Of a DNA stretch of 15,572 nucleotides, positions 7,253-14,142 are shown in pieces (position 1 is the stretch's first letter; each line of letters opens with the position of its first letter). Source of the DNA: Dehalococcoidia bacterium (GTDB lineage Bacteria > Chloroflexota > Dehalococcoidia > SZUA-161 > SpSt-899); the NCBI GenBank assembly GCA_023271485.1, contig JALPXT010000022.1, forward strand, positions 1-15,572, in the 5' to 3' direction. The notes under the pieces were generated by a model. It did no database searches. It worked only from the letters and a program-made list of their open reading frames with translations, and was not told where the DNA came from. The position numbers and the translations under genes are program-made.

Positions 7253-8503
7253 CTATTTCTCCTCTTCTATTTCCTCTATTTCCTCTTTCCTCTCAATCTT
7301 GAAGTGAAATCTCTTACGCAGCAAGAACACGCCCGCAAGAAGGATGGCCAAAAGTAGAGCAATGGCAACCCCGATAAGAATCACTGTCCACGGTATGGGA
7401 GTTCTTACGGTAAATATCCCTGTCAGCTCATCAATGACTACGTTGTATGTTCCTGCCTCAGTCCTGGATACGGTGAAGGTGACCGTCTTCGTTTCTCCGG
7501 GAGCGATAGTCACCTCTTCCGTCGCCTCAACTATATCGTTGATGATTAGCGTAACAGTATATGTGCCTTCGATGTTGCCGATATTCTCGACATTAACGGA
7601 GATTGTTGCCTCTTCACCAACCAGCACCCTGTCTGGAGTTACTGCCAGAGCGCTGAGCACAAACTCAAGCCAACCTACCTTAAACTCGGCTTCAAACCTT
7701 CTGAATTCCTCTCCATTCCGATAAACCCTTCCCACTACCAGGTAGTCGCCCATGCCAATCTCAGCCGTATCTTTACTGAATTGGACGGCCCTTGAATCAT
7801 CCGGTCCCAGCGGCTCTTCCGGGCTTACCCAGCTCTCCAGGAGGGTTCCCTGGTCATCAAAAAGGTCAAACTCAACCCTGGTGCTGATTTCATCTTCCTC
7901 ATAATTCCAGATTGTGGCTTGCAGCCTCAACTCTTCTCCAAGATTGATGTCCCTTATCTCTAAGAACTGCACTCTGGTTCCGCGCACTGTTAGATAAACT
8001 CGGGCGCCAATGCGGATAACCAGGCGCATAACGATCCCTTCCTGGGGTTCTACTTCTCTAGCTTCTTTACTGTGAACGATAATGGCTCCTGTATATCTCC
8101 CAGGCTCGGTGTTTTCCGGGATAGTTAAGGTAAAATCAACAGTGCGGGTTTCATGAGGGGATAAGGTGAGTTCTGAGGCTGTCAATCTGGTCCAGGCGCC
8201 AATATTTGTTCTCTCGGCATCCTCTGCTTTAGGAGCAAAGGCTCCGTCCGCGAGGATTAGGGCGTCAACCGGATAGATTTTAACCCCAATTGGCTCGTCA
8301 GAAGTATTAAATATATCTACCTTGTCTTCTATTACCGTTCCTGGCCATGAAGCATAGACAAACCAATCCCTGGGTTCACCATCCTCCGGGTGAGGTCGAA
8401 TTCCTAAACCGCCGACCCCAATGGCTAGAGCTGAGCCGGCAAGAATACAAAGGCTTAGCAATAGAGAGAGATAAATGAATAATATCTTTTTGGGGGTATT
8501 CAC
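7253..8503 (-). CDS. Membrane-anchored surface protein, DUF916/WxL-interacting type with CARDB domain
   Basis: The 416-residue precursor starts with a signal peptide (two Lys, a hydrophobic core, then AGSALA, with cleavage likely near residue 27). An extracellular beta-rich region follows. Residues about 30-150 resemble the DUF916 domain of WxL-interacting proteins (PGTVIEDKVDIFNTSDEPI, and later PENTEPGRYTGAIIV). Residues 150-280 resemble the domain that usually follows it. About 280-368 is a CARDB-like adhesion module (NVENIGNIEGTYTVTLIIN, IAPGETKTVTFTV). One membrane helix (about 371-395) and a short charged tail ending in Glu/Ile/Lys repeats place the C terminus in the cytoplasm. The start is GTG at 8501-8503 with a GAGG/GGAAGG ribosome region. 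It follows the WxL-like gene by 88 bases containing hairpins. Regional GC is clearly lower than that of the housekeeping genes. The partner role is inferred from domain order and neighbour. Confidence 0.8.
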   Translation of the reverse strand: MNTPKKILFIYLSLLLSLCILAGSALAIGVGGLGIRPHPEDGEPRDWFVYASWPGTVIEDKVDIFNTSDEPIGVKIYPVDALILADGAFAPKAEDAERTNIGAWTRLTASELTLSPHETRTVDFTLTIPENTEPGRYTGAIIVHSKEAREVEPQEGIVMRLVIRIGARVYLTVRGTRVQFLEIRDINLGEELRLQATIWNYEEDEISTRVEFDLFDDQGTLLESWVSPEEPLGPDDSRAVQFSKDTAEIGMGDYLVVGRVYRNGEEFRRFEAEFKVGWLEFVLSALAVTPDRVLVGEEATISVNVENIGNIEGTYTVTLIINDIVEATEEVTIAPGETKTVTFTVSRTEAGTYNVVIDELTGIFTVRTPIPWTVILIGVAIALLLAILLAGVFLLRKRFHFKIERKEEIEEIEEEK

Positions 8504-8521
8504 CCTTCCACTTCCTCAGGT

Positions 8522-8582
8522 GTTTAACGGCTTAAACATTGGAGGTGGGTCACCCCAGCGTACTGTGGGGCGACCCACCTCC
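8522..8582 (-). promoter_or_regulatory. Two intercistronic hairpins between the surface-protein genes
   Basis: The larger stem pairs GGAGGTGGGTC (8541-8551) with GACCCACCTCC (8572-8582). It continues after one mismatch with CCCCA/TGGGG around an 8-base loop. A smaller perfect hairpin GTTTAA-CGGC-TTAAAC (8522-8537) lies beside it. Neither is followed by a T-run in the minus direction. An attenuator or mRNA-processing/stabilising element that makes the upstream gene more abundant than the downstream one is plausible. Confidence 0.6.
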
Positions 8583-8591
8583 CGCAACTCC

Positions 8592-9452
8592 TTATAAAAC
8601 GGTCAGGGTGGCGGTAGCAGTAAAGACTCCGGATAGAGAGTTTGGATGAACAACCAAAGTCAAATGCTCATCCTGCCAGTAGCTACCGAGGCCGCGATTT
8701 ACTTCCGCAATCATCAAGGACAAAGCATCGGAAGTAGCCGCGGCCGCGGCACCAGCAAAAGTCCCTCCTGCTCCTACAGCTACCCCAGTTATGACGCCAC
8801 TCTCAACATGGATGATGCTGGGGGTAACAGTTAAGCCGGTATATGGGAAGACATCAACTGCAGCTGACCATTTGTCTCCTACCGCATAGGTAGCAGCAGC
8901 AAAATTGACGCTTATCCCATTACCCAAAGCTACAGTACTGGCAGTAAGTACCCCTGAAGTTGCAGGCTCTGCCAAGCCATTAACCACTGTCCACCACTTA
9001 AATGTCGCAGTTCCTACTGCACCGCCAAGCTCGATCTCCACGACAAATGTTGCCGGTGGATCCGACACCCCAAGGAGTCCATCATAAGTACCACTGAAGG
9101 TAACAGTATCATTAGCACCAGCCAGCAGCTTATATGGGGCTCGATGGGTAAAATGGGTGGAGGTTATTGTCGTACTCCAGCCGGCGCCGGTGCCCCGCTC
9201 GTCTCTCACATTTACCCCTATAAGATCGGTATGGGTAGCGTTGCCAATCCACCCGGTGGTGGTGGTCGGCAGAAGTCTGGCGGCAGGTATCACCTCCAGA
9301 GTAGCGGCAGGAGCGACGATGACGAGCAAACCTTCGGTCACAGCTACATCCAAAGGAGCAGTGTCAGTGGCGGCGAACACTGCTGATATAGCTAAAACAG
9401 TGCTCAAGACCACGACAAGCAGCACACAAGTAAGTCTTTTCAGGTTTCTCAT
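8592..9452 (-). CDS. Secreted WxL-like domain protein with an inserted GDxW-type module
   Basis: The 286-residue precursor has a clear signal peptide (basic start, hydrophobic 8-22, cleavage near AVFA at 24-27) and no other membrane segment or LPXTG motif. Residues 77-96 (VNVRDERGTGAGWSTT) match the first conserved block of WxL surface domains, except that the W-x-L motif reads W91-S-T93. Residues 257-286 resemble the last WxL strands (YWQ, then VVHPNSLSGVFTATATLTV), but the second Trp motif is degenerate. Between them, about 118-202, is a module with GTYDG, FKWW, LGNGISVNF and YAVGDKW, a pattern I associate with beta-sandwich repeats of surface and phage-tail-type proteins. The start is ATG, with AAGGAG about 10 bases upstream in an A-rich leader. 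It is the first gene of a two-gene operon with the DUF916/CARDB protein. Confidence 0.75.
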   Translation of the reverse strand: MRNLKRLTCVLLVVVLSTVLAISAVFAATDTAPLDVAVTEGLLVIVAPAATLEVIPAARLLPTTTTGWIGNATHTDLIGVNVRDERGTGAGWSTTITSTHFTHRAPYKLLAGANDTVTFSGTYDGLLGVSDPPATFVVEIELGGAVGTATFKWWTVVNGLAEPATSGVLTASTVALGNGISVNFAAATYAVGDKWSAAVDVFPYTGLTVTPSIIHVESGVITGVAVGAGGTFAGAAAAATSDALSLMIAEVNRGLGSYWQDEHLTLVVHPNSLSGVFTATATLTVL

Positions 9453-9657
9453 TTCTTTTTATCTCCTTTCTTTTTAGATTTCGGTGTTTCTTTCACCAGT
9501 CCATTATTCAGTTGTGCTGCTTCGATAGGCATCACCTCCCTGCTGTTTTCTGCATGAGGGCTGTCTTGCCCTTTCTCCGAATATTATTCCCTTTTCTCTT
9601 ATATTCTGGAGATCTTCACCCCGAGATTCGAAACCATCAGCTTGAATTAAGGTTACC

Positions 9658-9675
9658 ACAAAACAAAAGTTTTGT
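9658..9675 (+). repeat. Left inverted site, recombinase-core-like (6-6-6)
   Basis: The 18 bases ACAAAA-CAAAAG-TTTTGT form two perfect 6-base inverted arms around an asymmetric 6-base centre, the layout of a tyrosine-recombinase core site. An identical copy in inverted orientation lies at 9753-9770. The A/T-rich, low-complexity sequence calls for caution. Confidence 0.55.
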
Positions 9676-9749
9676 TGGCTTCCGCAGTTGGGGCAGCGAG
9701 CTTGAGGCGGGAAATTTTGAAGGAAGCACGAAATCGCAAGCTAGGGGGG

Positions 9750-9776
9750 TTGACAAAACTTTTGTTTTGTTATCTT
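9750..9776 (+). promoter_or_regulatory. Possible promoter of the recombinase gene
   Basis: A perfect TTGACA (9750-9755) is followed after 15 bases by TATCTT (9771-9776, four of six). The spacing is short, so this is tentative. A second weak candidate closer to the gene is TTGGGA (9784-9789) with TAGTAT at 9807-9812, spacing 17. Confidence 0.3.
9753..9770 (-). repeat. Right inverted site, recombinase-core-like (6-6-6)
   Basis: This is the exact reverse complement of 9658-9675 over 18 bases, separated from it by a 77-bp segment (9676-9752). Its first three bases form the ACA of a TTGACA hexamer (9750-9755), whose TTG lies in the segment. Confidence 0.55.
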
Positions 9777-9832
9777 GCCCGCCTTGGGAAGCAGCAGTTC
9801 TAGATATAGTATACCCTTGAATCAGGGGTGAC

Positions 9833-10726
9833 ATGAAAAATAACCTGAGCAAATTTGTGCGTTACCTGGAGGTAGAAAGGGGATGTTCAAAGGGAACAAT
9901 CGGGGTTTACGGGCAGCAGATGGAGAAGGAGCTAATCCCCTTTTTGCACCAGCGGGGCAGGTCAGCGATGGGCGAGGTCACCCGGGATGACATCCGCGGG
10001 TATCTCGATTTCCTGGCCTTTGAAAGAGGCAATTCTGGTGTTACCAGGAGGCGCAAGCTGGCAGCCATAAGGTCGTTTTTTAACTACCTGGTGGACAGCG
10101 AGGGGCTAAAAGCAAATCCAGCAGCAGGGATAAAGAGCCCCGCGGTGTCCGAGAGGGAACCCGTCTGTTTGACCGATGAGGAGTGCCGGAGGCTACTTCA
10201 GACGGTGGCCCGTGAGGCCAAGCCAGCGATTCGGGAAAGGGACACTGCAATACTGGTCCTTTTCCTCCATGCCGGGCTGCGGGTCTCCGAGCTTATCCAT
10301 CTCAGGCTCATGGACGCTAATCTCAAAGAAAGGCAAATAAGGGTTACACGGAAGGGCGATAAGGAACAGTCCCTGCCCCTCAATGGCGAGGTAGCCAGAG
10401 TGGTGGGGAAGTACCTGGCCAGGCAGCAGAAAACAGGGCCTGAACCGCTCTTCACGGGAAGCAAAGGTCAGAGGCTGGAGCGTGGCTATGTCTACGGGAT
10501 GGTACGGAAGTATCTTTGTCTGGCGGGGATCAACAAAGCTAAACATGGGCCTCACATACTGAGACACACTTTTTGCACCAGGCTCCACCAGAAAGGGGTA
10601 GACCCCTTCGTGATAGCCCGCCTTGCCGGGCATAAGAGCCTTAGCACTACCATGAGGTATATCAGGATCGAGGATAGAGAGCAGGCTCAAGCAGTGGGCC
10701 AGCTAGAATTCGGTAGCACCCCGTGA
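9833..10726 (+). CDS. Tyrosine recombinase/integrase, XerC/XerD-like
   Basis: This site-specific DNA recombinase is 297 residues long, the size of XerC/XerD and small phase-variation invertases. The N-terminal SAM-like core-binding domain spans about 1-90 (FVRYLEVERGCSKGTIGVY). The catalytic domain holds every expected residue: Arg-150 (GLRVSEL), Lys-174 (RKGDKEQ), His-241 and Arg-244 (HILRH), His-267 (LAGHKS) and the Tyr-276 nucleophile (TMRYIRI). The enzyme therefore looks active. The ATG is preceded by AGGGGTG about 5 bases away. No phage or transposon genes surround it. Its immediate upstream region carries the inverted 18-bp sites, so a local inversion role is attractive; a general XerC/D role or integrase of a lost element are alternatives. 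Confidence 0.92.
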   Translation: MKNNLSKFVRYLEVERGCSKGTIGVYGQQMEKELIPFLHQRGRSAMGEVTRDDIRGYLDFLAFERGNSGVTRRRKLAAIRSFFNYLVDSEGLKANPAAGIKSPAVSEREPVCLTDEECRRLLQTVAREAKPAIRERDTAILVLFLHAGLRVSELIHLRLMDANLKERQIRVTRKGDKEQSLPLNGEVARVVGKYLARQQKTGPEPLFTGSKGQRLERGYVYGMVRKYLCLAGINKAKHGPHILRHTFCTRLHQKGVDPFVIARLAGHKSLSTTMRYIRIEDREQAQAVGQLEFGSTP

Positions 10727-10881
10727 GGTAACATTATGCTTGCATTGACGAACGGTGGGTGAGCTTCCATCGCCACGCTAAGTGATTCGTGCCCTTCCAT
10801 CGCAAGACTTCTCTAGCCTGCTTGGGCAAAAAGCGGCGAAGAATCTTGTTTTACATAGAATCTCCTCGCACCGGAGAAATG

Positions 10882-11916
10882 TCATCCCAATGTTACGCTA
10901 CGACTTATGATATCGGCGCTCACTTCGTGCTTCAGCTCCCGCTCCATCAGGGCGGGGACGCCCTCCTTCACCGCAAGTCCCTCAAATAATACGCGGTAAA
11001 CCTGCTCGGTGACAGGCATCTCTACCCCCAGTCGGTGTGCCAGCCTCCGGGCTGCCGCGGCGGTATCCACCCCCTCGGCAATGCCGCTCATCGAGGACGT
11101 TATCTCTCGCAGAGGGCGCCCACGGGCCAGTTCCTGCCCCACGAAGCGGTTGCGGCTCAACTGACTGGTACAGGTGGCCACCAGGTCACCGATCCCGGCA
11201 AGTCCGGCGAAGGTCAGAGGCCTGGCTCCCGCGGCCACACCCAGCCTGGTGATCTCGGCTAGCCCCCGGGTGATCAAAGCGGCCCGGCTGTTATCGCCGT
11301 AACCCAGTCCATCGGACATGCCGGCAGCCAGGGCAATGACATTCTTCAGCGCCCCGGCGAGCTCGACGCCGACTATGTCGTCGTTTACATAGGCCCTGAA
11401 ATTTGGAGAGGATATAGTCTTCTGAATTCTCTCGGCAAACTTGATATTCGCTGCGGCGATCACCGTTGCCGTCGGCAAACCCTGGACAACCTCCCTGGCG
11501 AAATTGGGGCCGGAGAGGACGGCTATCCGGTCACTACTAGAGCCGAGCTCGTCGGTAATAACCTCGGACATACGTCTGGCAGTCTCGATCTCGATGCCCT
11601 TGCTGAGGTTAAGTATTAAGGTCGATTCCCAGAGATGCCGCTTGATGATATTGAGATTGCCCCGCATGGTCTGCGAGGGCACGGCGAGAATGGCCAGATC
11701 GGCCCTCTCCAGAACTTCTGCCGGAGACGAGGTAGCCCTCAGTCTTTCCGGAAAGGACACGGCCGGGAGGTGGGCGGCATTCTCCCGATCGCGGTTCAGC
11801 CTGGCTGCTTCATCCTCGGTCCGGGCCCAGATCATCACTTCCATGTCTCGGGCAGCGAGCATCATCGCCAGCGTTGTGCCCCAGGCGGTGGTACCGATGA
11901 CGGCAACTTTCCTCAT
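10882..11916 (-). CDS. gpsA: Glycerol-3-phosphate dehydrogenase [NAD(P)+]
   Basis: GpsA reduces dihydroxyacetone phosphate to sn-glycerol 3-phosphate for phospholipid synthesis. The 344-residue product has the N-terminal Rossmann fold, Lys-106 (NLSKGIE), SGPNFA at 135-140, the catalytic Lys-191 (GALKNVIALAAG), GDNSRAALITRG at 207-218 and the GIGDLVATCTSQLSRNR block at 241-257. The open frame extends further upstream, but the start is ATG at 11914-11916: MRKVAVIG matches the family N terminus, AAAGGGGG lies about 8 bases before it, and it overlaps the plsY stop as ATGA. The usual GxGxWG reads G8-T-T10-A-W-G13, with Thr in place of the middle Gly. PlsY, encoded immediately upstream, consumes the product. 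Confidence 0.95.
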   Translation of the reverse strand: MRKVAVIGTTAWGTTLAMMLAARDMEVMIWARTEDEAARLNRDRENAAHLPAVSFPERLRATSSPAEVLERADLAILAVPSQTMRGNLNIIKRHLWESTLILNLSKGIEIETARRMSEVITDELGSSSDRIAVLSGPNFAREVVQGLPTATVIAAANIKFAERIQKTISSPNFRAYVNDDIVGVELAGALKNVIALAAGMSDGLGYGDNSRAALITRGLAEITRLGVAAGARPLTFAGLAGIGDLVATCTSQLSRNRFVGQELARGRPLREITSSMSGIAEGVDTAAAARRLAHRLGVEMPVTEQVYRVLFEGLAVKEGVPALMERELKHEVSADIISRSVTLG

Positions 11917-12566
11917 CTCTGTTCCCCCTTTAGCTTCAGCCGGCGCTCCGTGCCGGCGCGCAACCGTCCGATATTGTCCCGGTGCTGATAAATAACCAAG
12001 GCAGTGGCAATCGTCCCATAGATCAAGTACTCCACCGGCTGATGCCCCAGGGCTACCAGGGGGATCAGAATCAGGATACTGCTGCCCGCCCCGCACATTG
12101 ACCCCAGGGAGACGTATCGCGAAACTGATATGACGACAAGGCCTGTCGCCAGGCAGGCCAGTCCGATAAAGGGAGCCATGGCGATGAGTCCACCCAGAGA
12201 GGTATCAACCCCTCGCCCCCCTTTAAATCTGATGAAAACCGACCAGTTGTGCCCGACCACGGCTGCCATTGCCCCTACAACCTGGGCGGCCTGGAAATCG
12301 AAGGTGAGAGGTCCGACCACTGCGGTGCTTCCGCCGATTATGATCCCGCCAAGCCAGGCGGCGAGTATTCCTTTCCCGACATCGGCAGCAAAGGTAAGCG
12401 CCCCGGCTCCGGCTCCGGCAGTACGCAGCACGTTGGCAAATCCGGTCTTACCGCTGCCATGCTCCCTCACATCTATGCCGCGGGCTAGCTTGCCGATGAT
12501 CAGACCAAAGGGAATCGCACCGAGGAAGTAGCCCAGCAGCATAATTGCCAAAAGCTTGAAGATCAT
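11913..12566 (-). CDS. plsY: Acyl-phosphate:glycerol-3-phosphate acyltransferase PlsY
   Basis: PlsY is the membrane enzyme that transfers an acyl group from acyl-phosphate to glycerol 3-phosphate, giving lysophosphatidic acid. The 217-residue polytopic protein shows all three conserved cytoplasmic motifs: GSGKTGFANVLR at 37-48 (with Lys in place of the common Asn after GSG), KGGRGVDTS at 115-123, and HRDNIGRLRAGTE at 195-207. The ATG at 12564-12566 has only a weak GGGT ribosome site. It overlaps gpsA by 4 bases (ATGA), so translation is coupled and glycerol 3-phosphate synthesis and acylation are co-expressed. A 112-bp repeat array separates it from der upstream. Confidence 0.95.
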   Translation of the reverse strand: MIFKLLAIMLLGYFLGAIPFGLIIGKLARGIDVREHGSGKTGFANVLRTAGAGAGALTFAADVGKGILAAWLGGIIIGGSTAVVGPLTFDFQAAQVVGAMAAVVGHNWSVFIRFKGGRGVDTSLGGLIAMAPFIGLACLATGLVVISVSRYVSLGSMCGAGSSILILIPLVALGHQPVEYLIYGTIATALVIYQHRDNIGRLRAGTERRLKLKGEQR

Positions 12567-12598
12567 TTATTTACCCGTTTAGCCAATCTTAGCTTGAC

Positions 12599-12710
12599 GG
12601 TTCAGGGTTCAAGGTTCACGGTTCACGGTTCACGGTTCACGGTTCGCAGTTACCAGTCAACTAGTCACCAGTCACTAGTCACCTTTCACTCAGCCTTCAG
12701 TCTTCAGCCT
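12599..12710. repeat. Compound heptanucleotide array (16 units of 7 bp)
   Basis: The array spans exactly 112 bases in unbroken 7-base register. Seven GGTTCAN/GGTTCGC units come first (four of them GGTTCAC, 12613-12640). Then come AGTTACC and AGTCAAC, three YAGTCAC units (12662-12682), CTTTCAC, and finally TCAGCCT, TCAGTCT, TCAGCCT. A GCTTGAC (12592-12598) just before it may be a decayed unit. The array lies in the spacer between der and plsY. The peptide-like reading of the plus strand is a by-product of the repeats. Confidence 0.85.
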
Positions 12711-12769
12711 ATCCACCTGAATAGTTACACCATTCATAAACTCTGTGCCTCAGTGTCTCTGTGGCAACA

Positions 12770-14101
12770 TCAATCCCTGTCTATCTTGTCTGGATTCAAC
12801 TTCTTCTTGAAGACCAGGCGCAACGGCGTGCCGGTAAATCCAAAAGCATCCCGCAGGCTGTTCTCCAGGTAGCGCCGGTACGAGAAGTGAACCAATGCCG
12901 GGTTGTTGACTGCAAATACAAAGGTAGGGGGCACAACATCCGGCTGGATTACATCGCGCAGATGAAAGTATCTTTTCGTCATTGGAGGGTGTCGCTCTAT
13001 GGCACGCTTTACCATGTCTCTCAGCTCGGCGGGGTCGAGGCGTTTAGTCCTTGCCTGATTGATTTCAGCAGCCGCCGGCAGGATCCGGCTTACCCCGAAT
13101 CCTGTCTTCGCGGAGACAAAAAGCATCGGGGCGTAATGCAGGAACTTGAGGTTCCTCTCCACTTCGAGGACACGGTCCTTCTTCGTCAATCCCAGTTCAT
13201 CGGCCAGATCCCACTTGTTGACCACCAGCAGGATGCCCTTATAGGCATCTCTTATATAGCCGGCAATGTGCGCATCCTGGGCGGTCAGCATATCAGAGGC
13301 ATCCAGCACCAGGAGGCAGACATCCGCCCGGTCAATAGACCTCAGAGCCCGCATCACACTGTATGTCTCTATGCCGCAGTGTATCCGCCCCCGCCGCCGG
13401 ATCCCCGCCGTGTCGATCAGCAGTGCGCGTCGTCCGTCCCGCTCCACTATGGTATCGATAGAGTCGCGAGTGGTTCCCGGCAACTCGCTGACGATGGACC
13501 GCTCCTGCCCCAACAGCGCATTGAGGAGCATCGACTTCCCCACATTAGGGTGGCCCAGGATTGCTATCCTCATGATGTCGGGTTCAGATGGAGGAGTGGA
13601 GGAGGGGGTAAGGCCGGCGGTTACCCTCTCCATGAGCATCTCGATTCCTGTGCCGTGGTAGGCGCTGATTGTGATCGGCTGGTCTAAAGGCATCTCGTGA
13701 AACTCAAATGCTTGCCGGGTGCGCTCATCGTTATCGCATTTGTTAACCGCCAGAACCACCGGCTTATTCGATCGCCGCAGCATCTCGGCTATCTCCTTAT
13801 CGGGTATAGTCACACCATCTTTGACGTCTACCACCATGATGATCGCGTCGGCTTCCTCGATGGCGATTTCAACCTGCTCCTTGACCTTCTCACCGATGGG
13901 TGAGTCGGGGCTGATCTCTAACCCACCGGTATCAACGAGGGTATAATCCTGACCCAGCCAGGTGATAGTGGCATAGGCCCGGTCGCGAGTGGTCCCCGGG
14001 ATATCCTCGGTGATAGCCCGCCGCTCGCCGGCAAGGCGATTAAACAGGGTCGATTTCCCCACATTGGGTCGGCCCACAATGGCAATAATGGACCTGGTCA
14101 A
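12770..14101 (-). CDS. der: Ribosome biogenesis GTPase Der (EngA)
   Basis: Der is a cytoplasmic double-GTPase needed for 50S ribosomal subunit assembly. The 443-residue protein has two G domains and a C-terminal KH-like domain (about 355-443). G domain 1 shows GRPNVGKS (10-17), DTGG (57-60) and NKCD (120-123). G domain 2 shows GHPNVGKS (183-190), DTAG (230-233) and NKWD (295-298). All nucleotide-binding motifs are intact. The start is TTG at 14099-14101, placed a few codons before the first P-loop as usual for the family, with GGGGTG about 5 bases upstream. An extended -10 (TGATAGAAT on the minus strand, 14118-14126) is a weak promoter candidate. It is divergent from comM and co-directional with plsY-gpsA. 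Confidence 0.95.
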   Translation of the reverse strand: MTRSIIAIVGRPNVGKSTLFNRLAGERRAITEDIPGTTRDRAYATITWLGQDYTLVDTGGLEISPDSPIGEKVKEQVEIAIEEADAIIMVVDVKDGVTIPDKEIAEMLRRSNKPVVLAVNKCDNDERTRQAFEFHEMPLDQPITISAYHGTGIEMLMERVTAGLTPSSTPPSEPDIMRIAILGHPNVGKSMLLNALLGQERSIVSELPGTTRDSIDTIVERDGRRALLIDTAGIRRRGRIHCGIETYSVMRALRSIDRADVCLLVLDASDMLTAQDAHIAGYIRDAYKGILLVVNKWDLADELGLTKKDRVLEVERNLKFLHYAPMLFVSAKTGFGVSRILPAAAEINQARTKRLDPAELRDMVKRAIERHPPMTKRYFHLRDVIQPDVVPPTFVFAVNNPALVHFSYRRYLENSLRDAFGFTGTPLRLVFKKKLNPDKIDRD

Positions 14102-14142
14102 CTTTTCACCCCGACTTATTCTATCACATTCAGCACTATGTT

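Larger units (their letters stand above)
9453..9832. other. Divergent intergenic region with inverted recombinase-like sites
   Basis: These 380 bases separate the surface operon from the tyrosine recombinase gene. They contain the A-rich leader of the WxL-like gene, the inverted 18-bp pair at 9658-9675 and 9753-9770, and AGCTTGA-type motifs at 9639-9645, 9699-9705 and, inverted, 9736-9742. A 102-codon plus-strand open frame in the region has no family-like sequence and was not accepted. I found no convincing promoter for the surface operon in the present orientation. Confidence 0.65.

Noticed and set aside
9453..9560. Riboswitch (for example cyclic di-GMP) upstream of the WxL-like gene
   Set aside because: No consensus elements of known aptamers could be matched by eye.
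9620..9650. GGTTTCGAATC on the minus strand, resembling a tRNA T-loop
   Set aside because: The flanking bases do not form a T-stem and no anticodon or acceptor arm fits.
9512..9820. 102-codon plus-strand open frame upstream of the recombinase
   Set aside because: No ribosome site, no recognisable domain, unusual composition, and it runs through the inverted repeats; better read as control DNA.
10764..10803. CTTCCATCGC repeated 30 bp apart downstream of the recombinase as an attachment site
   Set aside because: Only 10 bases, both copies on the same side of the gene, and no second border found.
10861..10877. Small hairpin TCTCC/GGAGA after gpsA as a terminator
   Set aside because: Only a 5-bp stem and no T-run in the transcribed direction.
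11917..12096. 60-codon N-terminal extension of gpsA
   Set aside because: It lies antisense-free but inside plsY in another frame; family N terminus, ribosome site and ATGA overlap all support the start at 11916.
12594..12872. 92-codon plus-strand open frame reading GSRFTVHGSRFTV-like peptide
   Set aside because: It is a translation of the heptamer array that then runs antisense into the der 3' end; a repeat artefact.
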